A stretch of 34,805 nucleotides of DNA from positions 1 to 34,805 of the forward strand of contig CALAYC010000229.1 of the NCBI GenBank assembly GCA_937894935.1. The letters are read 5' to 3'. This document shows positions 32,585-34,805 of the stretch, piece by piece. The translations under genes were made by a program, and so were the position numbers. The notes beneath the pieces are model-generated. The model was not told the origin of the DNA. It saw only the letters and a list, made by a program, of their open reading frames with translations, and did no database searches. Source of the stretch: an uncultured Verrucomicrobiota bacterium (lineage in GTDB: Bacteria > Verrucomicrobiota > Verrucomicrobiia > Limisphaerales > JADLHS01). Position 1 is the stretch's first letter. Every line of letters begins with the position of its first letter.

Positions 32585-33949
32585 GTGCCTTCTGATACGC
32601 GCAAAGTTTCCCGGTCGCCGCGCATCCTGATTGTGGATGACGACGCGGGGCAGCGCAGTTTGCTGAATTCTTTTCTCCAGTCGCAGGGTTTTGACACCGT
32701 GACGGTGGATTCCGGTGAACGCGCGTTGGAAACGCTGCGCCAGGCAGAGTTTCATCTGATGATTTCCGATGTGCGCATGCCCGGCATTTCCGGACTGGAA
32801 ACGCTGCGGCGCGCGCGCGAAATGAACGCCACGTTGCCGGTGTTGTTGGTCACGGCGTACACGGATATCCGCGATGCGGTCGATGCGATGCGCGATGGCG
32901 CAGTGAATTATCTCGCCAAGCCGATTGATCTCGATGAGTTGCTGGCGACGATTCAGCGGGCGACCGGGCTCGCCAAACCGGAAGCCGTCAAAGCGGAACC
33001 GGGTCTGGAGTTGCCGAAGAATGTCGTTGCGCACAGCCCGCTCATGCAAGCGGTGTTTCATGATGCGGCGTTGATTGCGCCGTCGGACAGTCGCGTGTTG
33101 ATCACCGGGGAAAGTGGCGTGGGAAAAGAAGTGTTGGCGGACGTGATTCACGCCTGGAGCACGCGCGCGAAGGGGCCATTGGTGAAAGTGAACTGCGCGG
33201 CGATTCCGGAAAATCTGTTGGAGACGGAATTATTCGGACACGAGAAAGGCGCGTTCACCAGCGCGGTCGCACAACGCATCGGGCGATTTGAAGAAGCCAA
33301 CGGCGGCACGATTTTTCTCGATGAAATCGGTGACATGTCCGCGCCGCTGCAGGCCAAATTGCTGCGGGTGACGCAGAACGGATGTTTCAATCGCGTCGGC
33401 TCGAATCGTGAATTGCATACGAATGCGCGCATCCTTGCCGCGACGAACAAGAATCTCGAAGACAAAGTTAAAGCCGGCACGTTCCGCGAAGATCTGTTTT
33501 ATCGCCTGAACGTAGTGGAGTTGAACATTCCGCCTTTGCGCGAACGGCCTGAGGATATTTTACCGTTGGCGGCGCATTTCATTGCAGAGTTTACGCAGGG
33601 CAAAGCGCGGTTTTCATCCGCGGTGACGGAGGGACTACCGCGGTATTCGTGGCCGGGAAACGTCCGCGAGTTGCGCAATGCGATGGAACGCGCGGCGTTG
33701 TTGTCGCGCGGAGAAATGATTTTGCCGGAACATTTACCGGCGCGCGTGCGGTCGGCGGTGGAACAAGCAGCTCCGGCAGTGGCCGTATCCGATGCGCAAC
33801 GGCTCGAGGAAATCGAACGGCAGGCGATTTTTCAGGCGTTGCGGGAACATAACGACAATCGTACGGAAACTGCGAAAGCGCTCGGAATCAGCCGGCGCGC
33901 GCTGCTTTACAAGTTACAGCGCTTTCGTGAGCAGGGATTTGAGGTGTAA
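32585..33949 (+). CDS. Sigma-54-dependent response regulator (NtrC family)
   Basis: A 454-residue activator. The receiver domain (about 13-125) has D18-D20, phosphoacceptor D62 and K112. The AAA+ domain (about 145-385) has Walker A GESGVGKE at 175-182 and Walker B IFLDEIGD near 243-250. The sigma-54 contact loop reads GAFTSA at 222-227 where most members have GAFTGA. A Fis-type helix-turn-helix ends the protein (TETAKALGISRRALLYKL). The start is GTG at 32585. No histidine kinase is adjacent. Flagellin follows 333 bases later, so flagellar control is possible, but pili or metabolism are equally open. Confidence 0.92.
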   Translation: MPSDTRKVSRSPRILIVDDDAGQRSLLNSFLQSQGFDTVTVDSGERALETLRQAEFHLMISDVRMPGISGLETLRRAREMNATLPVLLVTAYTDIRDAVDAMRDGAVNYLAKPIDLDELLATIQRATGLAKPEAVKAEPGLELPKNVVAHSPLMQAVFHDAALIAPSDSRVLITGESGVGKEVLADVIHAWSTRAKGPLVKVNCAAIPENLLETELFGHEKGAFTSAVAQRIGRFEEANGGTIFLDEIGDMSAPLQAKLLRVTQNGCFNRVGSNRELHTNARILAATNKNLEDKVKAGTFREDLFYRLNVVELNIPPLRERPEDILPLAAHFIAEFTQGKARFSSAVTEGLPRYSWPGNVRELRNAMERAALLSRGEMILPEHLPARVRSAVEQAAPAVAVSDAQRLEEIERQAIFQALREHNDNRTETAKALGISRRALLYKLQRFREQGFEV

Positions 33950-34028
33950 GGGAAAAGAGTCAAGTTTTAACACTCAAGCTCCAAGGAAAGATCGATATCA
34001 GCCCGCACCAACGCTGCATAAAACGAGG

Positions 34029-34044
34029 TGGCTCCAGATCTGCC
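34029..34044 (+). promoter_or_regulatory. Candidate sigma-54 promoter upstream of flagellin
   Basis: GG at 34030-34031 and GC at 34042-34043 are ten bases apart in TGGCTCC-N4-CTGCC, the -24/-12 layout. The fit to TGGCACG-N4-TTGCA is partial, and it would give a leader of about 230 bases. It follows a sigma-54 activator gene. Confidence 0.3.
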
Positions 34045-34108
34045 GCTTCCGATTTTTAATTTTTTTGAACCAACGCAGCGGCTACCAAAAAATTTCTTGA
34101 ATCGCCGC

Positions 34109-34135
34109 TAAAGCTTCTTCCGGACCTTCCGATGA
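34109..34135 (+). promoter_or_regulatory. Sigma-28 (FliA)-like promoter of the flagellin gene
   Basis: TAAA at 34109-34112 is followed by exactly 15 bases and TCCGATGA at 34128-34135, close to TAAA-N15-GCCGATAA. Sigma-28 commonly drives flagellin genes. The leader would be about 140 bases. No gene is visible elsewhere in 33950-34282. Confidence 0.55.
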
Positions 34136-34247
34136 GTTCAGTGTCGTAAATGACAAGGCCGCAGGTCGCCAGAAAGAATCTGCAGGGAAAACGGTGAACG
34201 CCCGGACCAAGGTTCATCCACGGCAAGGATGCTGTGCAACAACAAAG

Positions 34248-34264
34248 GCCTCTGATGAAGAGGC
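34248..34264 (+). other. Hairpin in the flagellin leader
   Basis: GCCTCT at 34248-34253 and AGAGGC at 34259-34264 pair around GATGA. It lies 18 bases before the flagellin ATG, next to a purine-rich GGAATAGAG that may serve as the ribosome site. A control role is possible. Confidence 0.35.
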
Positions 34265-34282
34265 GACTCACGGAATAGAGTT

Positions 34283-34805
34283 ATGATCATCAATACTAAC
34301 CTCGCTGCGCAAACGGGTGCCCGTTTGCTGTCGGAATCCACTAAGTCCCTCAATAAATCGCTCGCGCGTTTGTCGTCCGGTTTGAAAATCGTTTCACCTG
34401 AAGATGACGCTGCCGGTCTCGCGGTTTCCTCGCGTTTCGACGCGCAGATCAACCGCATCAACGCAGTGACCAACAACGTCAGCAATGCGATTTCATTCAG
34501 CCAGACTCAGGACGGTTATCTCAAGAAAATCGCCAAAGCGCTGGATCGGATGAGCGAACTGTCGGTGCTCGCCCAGGACGTCACCAAGTCCGCTGCGGAC
34601 ATCGCGCTCTATGAAACGGAATTCGCGGCCCAGGCAGCGTTCATCAACGACCTCGCCACCAAGCAATTCAACAGCATCGGTCTGTTGGACGGCACGGATC
34701 GCAACGTGGTTGTGGACAGTGAAGGCAATACGTTCGTCATGACGGGCATTGACGGCTCGGCCTACGACCTGACCGGCACGACTGCTGCCGCCGGTCTGGC
34801 TGCGG
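34283..34805 (+). CDS. Flagellin, N-terminal part
   Basis: The frame from ATG 34283 is open to the window edge and gives 174 residues. It begins MIINTNLAAQTGARLL and continues SLARLSSGLKI, then EDDAAGLAVSSRF, the conserved D0/D1 region of flagellin. The following helix has INAVTNNVSNAISFSQTQDG and LDRMSELSVLAQDVTKS. Then ATKQFNSIGLLDG matches the usual N-terminal end of D1. The variable domain starts after about residue 145. It exports through the flagellar apparatus and polymerises as the filament. The 3' end lies beyond the window. Confidence 0.93.
   Translation, partial: MIINTNLAAQTGARLLSESTKSLNKSLARLSSGLKIVSPEDDAAGLAVSSRFDAQINRINAVTNNVSNAISFSQTQDGYLKKIAKALDRMSELSVLAQDVTKSAADIALYETEFAAQAAFINDLATKQFNSIGLLDGTDRNVVVDSEGNTFVMTGIDGSAYDLTGTTAAAGLAA

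Overview
The window looks like a chromosomal segment from a Gram-negative, motile member of the Verrucomicrobiota, most likely near the Pedosphaera/Limisphaera lineage. Several things point there together. They are a lipid A gene (lpxD), a PEP-CTERM exported protein, a pseudopilin with an H-X9-DG motif, a DUF3634 protein, an S1C protease, paired Gfo/Idh/MocA oxidoreductases, and intergenic repeats of the CCTCACC/GGGAGAGGG kind. The assignment comes from gene content alone; no search was run.

Layout: 1-3129 (minus) is a probable phospholipid or polar-lipid operon: the start of a possible nucleotidyltransferase, a flippase-like membrane protein and a CDP-alcohol phosphatidyltransferase. It is preceded by an inverted intergenic repeat and a 2OG-Fe(II) oxygenase. 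3184-3938 holds a UPF0175/PIN-type toxin-antitoxin pair in which both genes are frameshifted. 4010-6419 (plus) encodes an HtrA-like protease and an MFS transporter. 6397-8604 (minus) encodes a BtpA-family protein, RNase III and a four-cysteine protein, followed by a second decayed toxin-antitoxin remnant. 9106-13646 (minus) is an envelope operon: lpxD, a PBP4-type D,D-carboxypeptidase, DUF3634 and a membrane-anchored PQQ-like propeller. 13736-17377 (plus) carries two Gfo/Idh/MocA oxidoreductases and a PEP-CTERM protein, then a stand-alone receiver protein and tRNA-Val(GAC). 18140-21566 (minus) holds cysC overlapping a large membrane/TPR protein.

The most interesting region is 21639-30706. A minus-strand heavy-metal efflux operon (YHS-type protein, cysteine-rich exported peptide, CzcC/TolC-like, CzcB/CusB-like and CzcA/CusA-like proteins) diverges from a plus-strand cassette. 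The cassette is a small single-TM protein, a periplasmic CnrX-like sensor and an ECF sigma factor, the order of cnrYXH in Cupriavidus. Both divergent promoters carry the same element, an AT tract, GCGGGA, 16 bases, then GTAA, placed 35-50 bases before each start codon. This suggests one ECF sigma factor controls both itself and the efflux pump. The sensor lacks most of the nickel/cobalt ligands I recall for CnrX and has cysteines instead, so it may read a different metal.

After that come thiD, a pseudopilin, a sigma-54 response regulator with a variant GAFTSA loop, and the 5' part of a flagellin gene with a good sigma-28-like promoter in its leader. Most other genes are ordinary housekeeping or envelope functions.
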